Part shown: piece by piece, positions 55,602-64,000 of the stretch
How the letters are laid out: each line of letters starts with the position of its first letter
Position numbering within the stretch: position 1 is the stretch's first letter
Assembly (NCBI RefSeq): GCF_037126175.1
Contig: NZ_CP146986.1
Coordinates: 1,516,501 to 1,580,500, forward strand
Source of the DNA: Pseudomonas sp. RSB 5.4
GTDB lineage: Bacteria; Pseudomonadota; Gammaproteobacteria; Pseudomonadales; Pseudomonadaceae
Length of the DNA: 64,000 nucleotides
Direction: 5' to 3'
Program-made: the position numbers and the translations under genes
Notes under the pieces: generated by a model
What the model saw: only the letters and a program-made list of their open reading frames with translations
Told to the model about the DNA's origin: nothing
The model's database searches: none

Positions 55602-58114
55602 GGACGAACTCCTCGACACACGGCATCCATCACCCGGTAACCATCGGTGGCCGGGGTGTTGCCGATATCCAGTTGAATTTCACAGGTTTGTGCGGCTTTC
55701 TCGCCCCACTTCATGGTGTAGGTCTTGCCGCTGCCGGCGGACAGCAGCACCTGACCGGCCTGCCCTACCACACCGACGCTGGCGCCCTGCTCGTCATGCA
55801 CCGTGGTGCCGAACGGCAGCAACTTGCCGTCCTGCAAACGCACGTTGAGCAGGATTTTTTCCGAACGGCTCGCAGCGAACGTCGCCTTGACCACCGCGCC
55901 GCGACGCGGCACCACGTTGGTCACGCCTTCGGCGATGTCGACGCTGGTATCCAACTCGCTGGTGTCGACTGCCACGCGGTTTTTGCGGTACGGCGTGACG
56001 TACGGCACCAGCGCGTAGCCCTTGTCGTTGGTCAGGGTGCCCGGCGCATTGAGCACGCCGACCTTCGGCGTGTCCTTGACCTCGACCAGCGCCACGGTTT
56101 CACCGAGGGTCTGGCCAAACTCCAGGCCATCGCTGTGCGCCAGCACCGAACCGGCGGCGCTGACCGACGTCTGCTTGTAACCCTGACCGACGCTGACCCC
56201 CGCGCCCAACTGGGCAAACGGTGCGCGATAGCCGACCATCGCCGAGCCGTTGTTGCCGGTGTTCTCCACGCGGTTGGCGTTGACGCTGTAGTTGAGGTTG
56301 CCGTCGCGTCCGCTCAGACCGGCACGCTGATCGAGGCTGCCATCGTTATTGCGGGTCACGCTGAACGTACCGGTGTTGCGCGACTGACCCAGCGGCATCG
56401 AGACGGTGAACACCAACTGGTTGTTGTCACCGAACGAGTCGGTCAGGGTCTTGCTGGCATAAACGCCATAGGTCACGCCCTTGTACTGGGTGTTGAAGCC
56501 CAGTTGCATCTGCTTGTCTTCGCGCGAGGTGCCCCAGTAGTTCTGTTTGCTCATGTTCAGGTAGAACGAGCCGTAATTGTCCAGCGCCTGGTTGATGCTG
56601 GCCTCGACCTTGCTGCGTTTGGAGAACTGGCTGTATTCGTTGGGTTGCTGCAAATCCACGGCCTCGGCGAAATCCCGATAGCCTTCGGTGGAGTAGCGAT
56701 AACCGGCGAAACGCACCGACGTGCCGGTCTCGAACGCTTTGCCATAGCGCAAGCCGACGCTTTGGCCTTTCTTGCTTTCACCCTTGGCCGAGACCGACGT
56801 CGGCACATCGGTCTGCGCCTGGGTCACGTCCACCGATACCGCACCGAGGTTGCCCAGGCTCTTGCCGACACCGACGGTGCCGGCGCGATAAAAGTCGGCA
56901 CCCAGCAGTCCACCGTACAACGTCAGGTCGAACGGCAAGCCGTAAGCGGCGGTGGCCTGGCCGAACATCGGGCGCTCGCCGCCGTTGGCCGCGCTGTACT
57001 CACCGGCCGTGACGCTGTAGCGCCAGGTTTTCTCGCGCAACATGTTGGCCAGCGTCGCGTACGGCTGGGTAAAGCGCCGCTCGCGGCCGTCGGCTTCGGT
57101 GATGATCACTTCCAGATCACCGCTGCCCGAGGCGGCGTTGAGGTCGTCGATCTCGAAGGCACCCGGCGCCACGTAGGTGGTGTAGAGCGAGTAGCCATTC
57201 TGGCGCACTTCGACCTTGGCCTGGGTTTCGGCAATGCCGCGAATGATCGGCGCATAGCCCTGCATCGAGTCCGGCAACATGCCCATGTCCGAGGCCAGTT
57301 GCACGCCACGAAACGGCACGCTGTCGAACACATCGCCCGGGGTAAAACTTTCGCCGAGGGTCAAGGTGCCCTTGAGCGAGGTGATATCGCGCTGCGCATA
57401 GGTGTTGCTGCGCTGCCAGTCACTGCCACCCTCCTTGTCCTGACGGAACGAAGAGCTGGAGCGAAAGCGCCAGTCGCCGAGGTTGAAGCCACCGTTGGCA
57501 TAGAGGTTGTACTGGTTGCCGCTACCGCGCGCATCGCTGTGGGTCTGCGCTGCCGAAAACTGGTAATTGAGCATCGCTGCATTGATCCCGCGATCCCACT
57601 CCGAAGGTGCGACATAGCCGGCCGCATCGCGGCGCAAGGCGATCTGCGGCACGCTGATGTCCAGCGCGAGGTGACCGGCATCGAAGCTCACCGACGCACC
57701 GTCGATCAACGCCGCCAGATCCATGCAATCGGGGAGGATTTCGCCGGGCACCTGGAAGGCTTCGATCTTCACCCCCAGCTCCTGCAGAAATGCAGGCGAC
57801 AGGCACGCGCGCACTTCGCCGCTGGCCTCGTTTTTGGCAAACGTCATGTCGCGACGATCAAAGAAGCTCTGGTTCAGGCGAATCACCACCGGGTAGGTGC
57901 CCGGGCCGATGCTGCCGCTGTTGCCGATGGCGTCCAGGTCCAGGTTCGGACCGGCACTGGCACCGCCAAACGACTGCATGAAACCTGCATCGAACTTCGC
58001 CGGTTCACCGGCGTGGGCGACGTTGCTCAGGCACGCGGCCACGACGGCCACCCACAACGGCAGCGGCGCAAACGGCACGGAAAAACGGGAGCTGGATGAG
58101 GCTTCGATTCGCAT
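55598..58114 (-). CDS. Outer-membrane fimbrial usher
   Basis: An 838-residue usher that threads pilus subunits through the outer membrane. The signal peptide ends near residue 35 (NVAHA). The N-terminal chaperone-binding domain begins AKFDAGFMQSFGG, the barrel contains GESFTPGDVFDSVPFRG near 255-271 and SLGNLGAVSVDVTQAQTD, and the plug and C-terminal domains are present (GSGKTYTMKWG near 803). Full length for the family. It overlaps the adhesin gene by four bases and follows the chaperone. Confidence 0.95.
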   Translation of the reverse strand: MRIEASSSSRFSVPFAPLPLWVAVVAACLSNVAHAGEPAKFDAGFMQSFGGASAGPNLDLDAIGNSGSIGPGTYPVVIRLNQSFFDRRDMTFAKNEASGEVRACLSPAFLQELGVKIEAFQVPGEILPDCMDLAALIDGASVSFDAGHLALDISVPQIALRRDAAGYVAPSEWDRGINAAMLNYQFSAAQTHSDARGSGNQYNLYANGGFNLGDWRFRSSSSFRQDKEGGSDWQRSNTYAQRDITSLKGTLTLGESFTPGDVFDSVPFRGVQLASDMGMLPDSMQGYAPIIRGIAETQAKVEVRQNGYSLYTTYVAPGAFEIDDLNAASGSGDLEVIITEADGRERRFTQPYATLANMLREKTWRYSVTAGEYSAANGGERPMFGQATAAYGLPFDLTLYGGLLGADFYRAGTVGVGKSLGNLGAVSVDVTQAQTDVPTSVSAKGESKKGQSVGLRYGKAFETGTSVRFAGYRYSTEGYRDFAEAVDLQQPNEYSQFSKRSKVEASINQALDNYGSFYLNMSKQNYWGTSREDKQMQLGFNTQYKGVTYGVYASKTLTDSFGDNNQLVFTVSMPLGQSRNTGTFSVTRNNDGSLDQRAGLSGRDGNLNYSVNANRVENTGNNGSAMVGYRAPFAQLGAGVSVGQGYKQTSVSAAGSVLAHSDGLEFGQTLGETVALVEVKDTPKVGVLNAPGTLTNDKGYALVPYVTPYRKNRVAVDTSELDTSVDIAEGVTNVVPRRGAVVKATFAASRSEKILLNVRLQDGKLLPFGTTVHDEQGASVGVVGQAGQVLLSAGSGKTYTMKWGEKAAQTCEIQLDIGNTPATDGYRVMDAVCRGVRP

Positions 58115-58189
58115 GGCAATACTCACTACTCTGCCGCCGCGCCACAGGTGTGGCACGCCGATTCAATCGCAGGGAAAAGGGATGAAGCG

Positions 58190-58930
58190 TCAGCGGGCGC
58201 CGCTCAGCGCAACGCTTTTGGGATCGGTGTAGCCGCCGTAGTCGTTGATCGCGGAGTACACCACTTCGCCGCTGGTGCCCTTGAAGCCCGGCAGCGGATA
58301 ACGCTGGCTGCTCATCGGTGCGACCATTTTCGGTTCGGCGACTTCAACGCTCTGTGCACCCGACTTGGCTGTCACACCAATGAACGACACGTGGTACGGC
58401 GAAGGGTTGTTGACCACCAGTACGGCCTGGCCCTGCTCCTGCGTCAGGCTCCATTGCAACTGCGACGCGGCATCCAGCGCGGTGCCCTTGAGGCCCGTCG
58501 GGCGATAGAACAGCTTGACCCGGGTGCGCATGGCGATCTTCAACGTGTTGGCATTGCCCTCACTGGCCACCGGAATTTCCTGGGCGTTGAAGTAAAAGAC
58601 CGATTCGCGATCCGTCGGCAGATTGCCCGCGACTTTCTGGATCCGCACCATCTGTTCTTTGCGCGGATCAAGGCGAAACAACGGTGGCGTCGAGACAAAC
58701 GGCGTCGCCGTGGTCATGTCATCCGCCTCGGTGTTGACCCAGGTCTGCACCATGTACGGTTGCGAGGTGGTGTTGCTGACAGTGATGGACGCATCACGCT
58801 TGCTGCCGTCGAACACGATCCGCGTGCCGCCGAGCATCACACCGGCCTGACTGACGCTGCTCAGCAATGTGCTGCCCAGCAGCAGCGCGATGGCCGATGC
58901 GGTTTTGAAGGGGGAAGTCAGTTTTTTCAT
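58190..58930 (-). CDS. Periplasmic fimbrial chaperone
   Basis: A 246-residue PapD-like chaperone with a signal peptide (about residues 1-30). The two immunoglobulin-like domains are clear: GVMLGGTRIVFDGSKRDASI starts domain 1, and the edge motif RVKLFYRPTGL near 140-150 precedes domain 2. The basic residues that anchor the subunit C-terminus (R near 38, K near 143) are present. ATG 58930 lies nine bases after AGAGG; an ATG three codons upstream overlaps that site. Confidence 0.95.
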   Translation of the reverse strand: MKKLTSPFKTASAIALLLGSTLLSSVSQAGVMLGGTRIVFDGSKRDASITVSNTTSQPYMVQTWVNTEADDMTTATPFVSTPPLFRLDPRKEQMVRIQKVAGNLPTDRESVFYFNAQEIPVASEGNANTLKIAMRTRVKLFYRPTGLKGTALDAASQLQWSLTQEQGQAVLVVNNPSPYHVSFIGVTAKSGAQSVEVAEPKMVAPMSSQRYPLPGFKGTSGEVVYSAINDYGGYTDPKSVALSGAR

Positions 58931-59017
58931 TTCGATCATCCTCTGGCCGCCCGGCCACTGGCACGAGCGAGGGGATGGCCGCTGCCATCCAGGACAGCAG
59001 CGGCGCATCAACAGGGC

Positions 59018-59566
59018 TTACTCGTAGTCGACGGTGAACGCCGCTTTGGCGTTGGCCGGACCGGAAGTCGCAGCACCGGTGGCGATGTAGTTGGCGGTGA
59101 AACGCAGCGGCTGGGTCAGGTCCAGGTACGGAGCCGACTCAAGGCCCAACTGCACGTCTTTGCCAGTGGCGTCCTTGATCTGTACGGCGACATTGGTCGC
59201 GGCGCCGGCGTCCGGGGTGATGCCGATCCACTGACCGCTGGAACCGGCGTTGCCGCTCAGGGACAGGAACTTCACCGTGGCGCTTTTACCGGTGACGCTG
59301 CAGCCTGGGGCGTTGGTGTCAATGGTCAGGGTGAAGGCACCGCCGCCAGCGACGTCGCCGACATTGGCCAGTGCGGTTTTCGGTACATTGCCCAGGCCAA
59401 CATCGCCGGCACCGGCCGAGCCGTTGAGGTCAGTCACGACCACCGGGCAGGTGTTGTCGGTCACGGTGCCGACGAAATTGATTTCGCCGTCAGCCGCCAT
59501 GGCAGCTTGAGAACCCGCAGCGAGAACGACAGCAGCAACCAGACTTTTGAGCGCAAACTTGTTCAT
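59018..59566 (-). CDS. Major fimbrial subunit
   Basis: A 182-residue type 1-like pilin. A signal peptide of about 24 residues (ending AAMAA) is followed by the donor-strand region GEINFVGTVTDNTC and a cysteine pair (about 40 and 88) forming the pilin disulphide. The end TAKAAFTVDYE-like strand ends in the penultimate tyrosine typical of the family. It is first in the operon, 87 bases before the chaperone. The upstream 240-base gap should hold the fimbrial promoter; none is obvious by eye. Confidence 0.94.
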   Translation of the reverse strand: MNKFALKSLVAAVVLAAGSQAAMAADGEINFVGTVTDNTCPVVVTDLNGSAGAGDVGLGNVPKTALANVGDVAGGGAFTLTIDTNAPGCSVTGKSATVKFLSLSGNAGSSGQWIGITPDAGAATNVAVQIKDATGKDVQLGLESAPYLDLTQPLRFTANYIATGAATSGPANAKAAFTVDYE

Positions 59567-59751
59567 AACGTTATCCAGATAATGAGGAGGCTTGGGAAAC
59601 CCGCTCGGGCTTCATCCACTGGTGAATGGCTCACCGGGTTGCGGTTCGCCTTTCAACGAGGTCCATTATCGAGATGCGACAGGACAAACCCTGTAGGAAC
59701 ACGCCCGTCGCGTTGTAGGAAATTTCCTTGCGTGAGCGCTGGCTTCACGCA

Positions 59752-59790
59752 CAAAAAACCCGCTGACCGACAGGCGGAAAGCGGGCGTTT
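59752..59790 (-). terminator. Intrinsic terminator after the OmpA-family gene
   Basis: On the minus strand CCCGCT and AGCGGG enclose a 15-base loop and are followed by TTTTTTG. It ends the OmpA/DUF4398 transcript before the fimbrial promoter region. Confidence 0.8.
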
Positions 59791-59808
59791 CAGCGGCTGA
59801 ATCCAGCC

Positions 59809-60582
59809 TTAATTGCGAGTGCCGACCACTGCGGCGCTATTCGACACGATCACTTCAACCCGACGGTTCAACTGGCGGCCATGGCTGCTGCTGTTATCGG
59901 CAATCGGATACTGCTTGCCGTAGCCGGCGGTGATGATGCGGTGGCTGTCGACGCCCAATTGCGCCAAGGCCGAAGCCACCGAGGCAGCACGGCGCTCGGA
60001 CAGACGCAGGTTCAGCTCATCGCTGCCGACGGTGTCAGTGAAGCCTTCGACGCGCACCTTGCGCTCCGGGTTGGCCGCGAGAAAATCCGCCAACTGCTGG
60101 AAGTTGCGCTGGCTGCCGTACTTCAGATCAGCCTTGCCGGTATCGAACAGCACATCGCCGAAAGTGATGACCTGGCCACGTTCGGTGGGCTTCGCCTTCA
60201 GCGCCTGCAACGCCTTGAGTTGCTGGGTGCGCACGTCCAGCTGCACCTGAGTGCGCTCGGCGGCGATGTTCTTCAGGCTCGCTTCGGCTTCGCGACCGAG
60301 GATGGTCTGCTCGGCCAACTCGATTTTCTGACTGGCCAGATACGCCAACTGATCAATGGCCGGATCACGACGATCGTTGTTCGACGCGGCGTCCGCCTTG
60401 TTCAGGGCGATGAACGCGTCTTTGGTTTCCAGTGCGGCCAACGTGTTCGATTGCGGCTTCGCTTGGAGCGCGCTGAACTGCGCGTGCGCCTGTTGCAGAT
60501 GACTGTTGAGCGGTGGTGCGGCGCAACCGGCCATCAAGACTGCGAAAAGCGAAACGGCAGGAATACGTACTGAATGTCGCAT
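59809..60582 (-). CDS. OmpA-family lipoprotein
   Basis: A 257-residue lipoprotein: lipobox LMAGCAA near residue 20, a helical N-terminal region of DUF4398 type (about 25-130) and a C-terminal OmpA-like peptidoglycan-binding domain (about 140-250) with DVLFDTGKADLK near 144 and the VEGFTDTVGSDELNLRLSERRA motif near 183-204. It should anchor the outer membrane to peptidoglycan. ATG 60582 follows AAGGAA. It lies 10 bases after the DUF4398 gene. Confidence 0.92.
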   Translation of the reverse strand: MRHSVRIPAVSLFAVLMAGCAAPPLNSHLQQAHAQFSALQAKPQSNTLAALETKDAFIALNKADAASNNDRRDPAIDQLAYLASQKIELAEQTILGREAEASLKNIAAERTQVQLDVRTQQLKALQALKAKPTERGQVITFGDVLFDTGKADLKYGSQRNFQQLADFLAANPERKVRVEGFTDTVGSDELNLRLSERRAASVASALAQLGVDSHRIITAGYGKQYPIADNSSSHGRQLNRRVEVIVSNSAAVVGTRN

Positions 60583-60592
60583 GTTTTTTTCC

Positions 60593-61000
60593 TTATTCGC
60601 CGGCATTGGCCGATGGGGTGAAACCCGTATCCGGGGCCTGCAGCATTTCCTGTTTGAGCACCTGGATGCCGGCGCGGGACTGCTGCAATTGTTGCTGCCA
60701 CTTCACCGCACGCGCCTGGCGTTCAGCCAGGTTAGCGTCGACCTCAATCTGTTCGGCCAGAGTCCGCGCCTGTACGAAGTTACGTTCGCCCATGGCCCGT
60801 TCCATCAGGAACAGCTTGTCCTGAGCGGCTTTCATTTGCAGCGGCGCGTACTGCGTGGCGTCTGCCGAAACGGCACGATTGACAGCGTTTTTCGCCAGGA
60901 CAATCTGGTCGTCCGGTGCCGGCGCGCTGGCGCAGGCACTCAGCGCAGCGACCAGTGCCAGCAACGCTGCCCACGTACCTACCCGTTGTGTATTCGTCAT
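60593..61000 (-). CDS. DUF4398-family lipoprotein
   Basis: A 135-residue lipoprotein with lipobox LVAALSACAS (cysteine near residue 23) and a largely helical remainder rich in Ala, Gln and Lys. The AKNAVNRAVSADATQYAPLQMKAAQDKL region (about 36-63) is typical of DUF4398. Function unknown; it is consistently paired with the OmpA-domain lipoprotein that follows, and the two share helical sequence character, suggesting they interact at the outer membrane. Confidence 0.9.
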   Translation of the reverse strand: MTNTQRVGTWAALLALVAALSACASAPAPDDQIVLAKNAVNRAVSADATQYAPLQMKAAQDKLFLMERAMGERNFVQARTLAEQIEVDANLAERQARAVKWQQQLQQSRAGIQVLKQEMLQAPDTGFTPSANAGE

Positions 61001-61180
61001 CTACTGCTCCAGCCTGAAAAAGTAATCCCGGGGCAACCTCCCCCCGCGGATTGATGCTTGTGGAACTGCCTGTGCACAGTCAGTGCCGACAAACTATCCG
61101 AAGGCTGCAAGCCGCTCTGTAGGACGTTTCCCAAGCAACGGTTTGAAAAACAAAACATTTGCGCGCAGGACAGCCCCAAA

Positions 61181-61204
61181 CCGGCCTCAGGCATAAGGCC
61201 GGTG
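61181..61204. terminator. Stem-loop between the hybrid kinase and DUF4398 genes
   Basis: ACCGGCCT and AGGCCGGT form an 8-base stem with an 8-base loop. GTTTTG follows on the plus strand, but the flanking genes are on the minus strand, so its terminator role is uncertain. Confidence 0.4.
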
Positions 61205-61276
61205 TTTTGGGGGGAAAGTGCTGGGGAGTACAGAGCGTGGGAGACAGGCAATGGCCCGCCGCCCTTGGCGTTAGGA

Positions 61277-64000
61277 TCAGGCGAGATAGTCTTCGAGGTG
61301 CTCGGCCAGGCGATCCATGTGTTGATGCAAGGCATCCACGGCCTCGGTCACCTGCACGGAGTCCGCGCCGTTGCAGGCCGTTTCCAGCGCCTCGCAACTG
61401 TGGATCAGCGCGTTGGCCTTGATGATGCGTGCCCCGCCCTTGACCCGATGGGCCAGGTCGGCCAGCCCCGGCAAATCATGTTTGCTGAACAACTGCATCA
61501 GTCGCGCCATGTCTTCGCTGTTGCTGCTGGCCAGGTCGCCCAACAGACTCTTGATCGACGCCACGTCGCCACGGGTCAGTTGCTCCAGGCTGGCAAGATC
61601 CATCACCTCGGTGGATTCGGGCATCGGCTCGGCACCGACCTCGACTGTTGTTTCGGCGCCCATCACCTGGCTCAGCCGCGCAGTGAGGTTCTTCAGGCTG
61701 ATGGGTTTGAACAGGCAATCATCCATCCCCGCCTCGCGGCAGCGATCCTTTTCCTCCGGCTGTGCATTAGCCGTGAAACCGAGAATCAATTTTGGCTTTA
61801 ACCCTCGCGCGGCTTCATCGTCACGGATGGCCCGGGCCAGGTCGTAGCCATTCATGATCGGCATGTTGCAGTCGGTGATGACCACATCGAAGTTGCCGTT
61901 GCGCCACGCCCGAAGACCGTGAGCACCGTCTTCGGCGTCAACCACCCGATGCCCCAGATAACTCAATTGCTGTGACAGCAACAGCCGGTTGGCCGGGTAA
62001 TCGTCGATCACCAGAATATTCAGGCTTTGCCCGGATCCACGGTTTTCGGTTTCTGCCGGCGGCAGTTCCGCCAGCGGTTCGAGGGTGGTCAGATCCAGCG
62101 TGACTTCGATCTGCGTGCCCTTGTGCAACACACTGGTCAGGGTCAACTGGCCGCCCATCATTTCGCACAGCGTGCGGCTGATCATCAGCCCCAGGCCGGA
62201 ACCGCTGCGTGCGGACTGGTTGTGGTTGGCGGCCTGGGTGAACGGACTGAACAGGCGTTTCTGATCCTCTTCACTGATCCCGTGCCCGGTATCTTCGACC
62301 CGGATGACCACACTCAGGTGCTGATCATCGGCTTGAGGCTCGACCCGCACGCTCAGGCGCACCTGCCCTTCGGCGGTGAACTTGATGGCGTTGCTCAACA
62401 GGTTGGAAATGATCTGCTTGAAGCGCAAGGGATCGACCAGCACATCACGATTGGCCCGCGCATCCAGGTCCAGTTGCAGTTGCAGATGCTTCTGCCGCGC
62501 CAGCCCTTCGAAAATGCGCACCACCGATTCGAGCAACTCGCGCAAGTTGGCGCGCTCCGGCGCCAGCGACAGGCGCCCGGATTCGATGCGGGCAATGTCG
62601 AGGATATCGCCGATCAAATCGAGCAAGCCGCGGGCCGCGCCGGAGGCGACTTCGATGGCAAAGCGATCCATCACCCCTTGATCGGCTTTTTTCAGCGCCA
62701 GTTCCAGCATGCCGATCACCGCATTCATTGGTGTACGGATTTCATGGCTCATGGTCGCGAGGAACGTAGTCTTGGCGCGGTTGGCGTCATCGGCCCCCTC
62801 CTTGGCTTCGCGCAACTCGGCAAGCAAACGCTGGCGCTCGCTGACGTCGATCCAGCCGGCAATCATCCCGCTGACGTCGCCATTGCTGCTGCGATACGGC
62901 AGCATCCAGTGGTAAATGGTCAGCACCCGACCGTCGACCACGCTCAGGCTGCGATCCTGGATCTGTGGCAAGCCATCCTGCATGACCTGCTGGTAATCGC
63001 GGTGATAGGTCGCCGCTTCATCCGGATTGCCCAGCACGCCTTCAAGTACCGTCTTGCCGATCACCTGCTCGCGCTCGACACCGAACACCTGCAGATAACC
63101 GGTGTTGCAGATCAACAAGCGCCCGTCACGATCGCGCACATAAATCGGATGCGGCGTGCCGTCGATCAGTACCCGCATGAACTCGACCTGATCGTTCAAC
63201 GCCTGCTCGGCCTGCTTGCGCTTGCGCATCAGCATCCGCAGGTAGGCGATCCAGCCCAGCGCAATCAACAACAATGCGGCAGCCGCGACAAAGCCCTGAA
63301 TGATCGCCGTGCGATTACGCAGCCAATAGCTGTCGCCCACCACCACTTCACTGCGCCAGCGGTTGGTCAATTCGTCCATTTCTTCCGGGGCGATACTCAG
63401 CAAAGCCTTGTCCAGAATCGAATACAGCTCCAGCGAGCCACGGGCGGTGGCAAATGCGATCCGGGCATTCATCACCCCCACGGTGCTGGTAATGCGCAGG
63501 CGATCACGGTACTGACGGGAAATCATGTAACGCGCGGTAATCAGCGAATTGACGGCCGCGTCGGCCTCGCCGTTGACCACCATGGCCATGGCGTCCTGAG
63601 CGTTATCGGCGTCGACCAGGTGGATGTTCGGGTATTGCTCGGTGAGCATGTCGCGCGTGGCATTGCCGGTGATCACCGCCAGGCGTTTGCCGGCCATGTC
63701 GTCCAGCGTGCTCGGGCTGCCGGCGGTTGTGCGGCTGACCAGGACAAAGGGCGTGGCGAGGTAAGGCCGGGTGAAGCGCAGGACATTTTCGCGCTCGGCG
63801 CTGGGCGTCAGAGTGATCAGCAGGTCAGCCTTGTTGCTGACGATCGATTCGATCATTTCGCCAACCGAGTTCACCCGCTGCACATCGAACTTCAACCCGG
63901 TGCGCAGCGAAACCTTGGACAGCACGTCGGCGCTGATCCCGCGAAACTCGCCTTCCTCGGTATAAAAGGACAACGGCAGAAAACTGTCGTCGACGACCAC
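61277..64000 (-). CDS. EvgS/BvgS-like unorthodox hybrid sensor kinase (5' end outside window)
   Basis: At least 907 residues; the start lies beyond the right edge. Visible in order: a family 3 solute-binding (Venus flytrap) sensor domain of about 210 residues, with probably another before it; one membrane helix (about 63235-63300); a PAS domain with NTGYLQVFG; HisKA with histidine in SHEIRTPMNAVIGML (about 62710-62750); HATPase with GSGLGLMI; a receiver with aspartate in ITDCNMPIMNGYD (about 61850-61890); and a C-terminal Hpt domain with histidine in LAHRVKGGARI (about 61430-61450). This is the BvgS/EvgS phosphorelay layout; the cognate response regulator probably lies beyond the edge. Its closeness to the fimbrial operon is suggestive of control. 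Confidence 0.93.
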   Translation of the reverse strand: MVVDDSFLPLSFYTEEGEFRGISADVLSKVSLRTGLKFDVQRVNSVGEMIESIVSNKADLLITLTPSAERENVLRFTRPYLATPFVLVSRTTAGSPSTLDDMAGKRLAVITGNATRDMLTEQYPNIHLVDADNAQDAMAMVVNGEADAAVNSLITARYMISRQYRDRLRITSTVGVMNARIAFATARGSLELYSILDKALLSIAPEEMDELTNRWRSEVVVGDSYWLRNRTAIIQGFVAAAALLLIALGWIAYLRMLMRKRKQAEQALNDQVEFMRVLIDGTPHPIYVRDRDGRLLICNTGYLQVFGVEREQVIGKTVLEGVLGNPDEAATYHRDYQQVMQDGLPQIQDRSLSVVDGRVLTIYHWMLPYRSSNGDVSGMIAGWIDVSERQRLLAELREAKEGADDANRAKTTFLATMSHEIRTPMNAVIGMLELALKKADQGVMDRFAIEVASGAARGLLDLIGDILDIARIESGRLSLAPERANLRELLESVVRIFEGLARQKHLQLQLDLDARANRDVLVDPLRFKQIISNLLSNAIKFTAEGQVRLSVRVEPQADDQHLSVVIRVEDTGHGISEEDQKRLFSPFTQAANHNQSARSGSGLGLMISRTLCEMMGGQLTLTSVLHKGTQIEVTLDLTTLEPLAELPPAETENRGSGQSLNILVIDDYPANRLLLSQQLSYLGHRVVDAEDGAHGLRAWRNGNFDVVITDCNMPIMNGYDLARAIRDDEAARGLKPKLILGFTANAQPEEKDRCREAGMDDCLFKPISLKNLTARLSQVMGAETTVEVGAEPMPESTEVMDLASLEQLTRGDVASIKSLLGDLASSNSEDMARLMQLFSKHDLPGLADLAHRVKGGARIIKANALIHSCEALETACNGADSVQVTEAVDALHQHMDRLAEHLEDYLA

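Noticed and set aside
55502..58099. An 865-codon open frame on the plus strand opposite the usher gene
   Set aside because: It is the antisense shadow of a full-length usher with all family motifs; long antisense frames are expected in GC-rich DNA with biased third codon positions.

Overview
The window is chromosomal DNA of a fluorescent-type Pseudomonas, most likely the P. fluorescens group. The evidence is the high-GC codon use, the complete KdpBC-DE system, membrane-bound PQQ glucose dehydrogenase next to OprB, the FolE/CryB light cluster, and a gamma-glutamyl-polyamine operon. Most of it is ordinary core or flexible genome. I see no rRNA, tRNA, CRISPR array, intact insertion sequence or prophage.

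Layout. 0-6.1 kb: end of kdpA, then kdpB-kdpC-kdpD-kdpE (K+ uptake and its two-component control). 6.2-9.4 kb: an AT-richer block with a beta-lactamase-fold hydrolase, a membrane di-iron desaturase and a divergent resolvase-like protein lacking the usual catalytic arginine motif. 9.4-12.1 kb: a NemR-type TetR repressor, a DJ-1/Hsp31-like protein and an Old Yellow Enzyme, tied together by three copies of one operator. 12.3-18.3 kb: folE, a DUF3833 lipoprotein, a small protein, an FeS-type cryptochrome/photolyase, a PAS hybrid kinase and TspO; the lipoprotein promoter carries a direct repeat matching the LitR/PplR light-regulator site. 18.5-23.4 kb: gcd, oprB and a bestrophin. 23.4-25.0 kb: small proteins (one about 40% lysine, one secreted and Trp-rich) and an InaA-type kinase. 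25.2-25.9 kb: a scar of glutathione S-transferase and permease fragments. 25.9-31.2 kb: an ABC exporter and a large Upf1-like SF1 helicase.

31.3-37.2 kb: a one-direction operon of a GntR regulator, an amino-acid ABC transporter, a second PotF-like binding protein and a cytoplasmic-type gamma-glutamyltransferase. 37.4-40.1 kb: cupredoxin and metallophosphoesterase genes divergent from an ECF sigma/anti-sigma pair; both directions have matching ECF-type promoters. 40.2-46.5 kb: SDR plus AraC regulator, a CHASE4-PAS-GGDEF-EAL protein and a GT39/ArnT-like membrane glycosyltransferase. 46.5-47.4 kb: remnants of a divergent gene pair and a small P-loop kinase. 47.7-50.5 kb: a 937-residue PHP plus SMC-like ATPase (TrlF type), the best candidate here for a defence-like or poorly described system. 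51.2-54.4 kb: a puuB-puuR-puuA-like polyamine operon. 54.5-59.6 kb: a chaperone-usher fimbrial operon. 59.8-64 kb: an OmpA-family lipoprotein, a DUF4398 lipoprotein and an EvgS-like hybrid kinase that runs off the right edge.

All functional names come from motifs and family knowledge read by eye; no database search was run.
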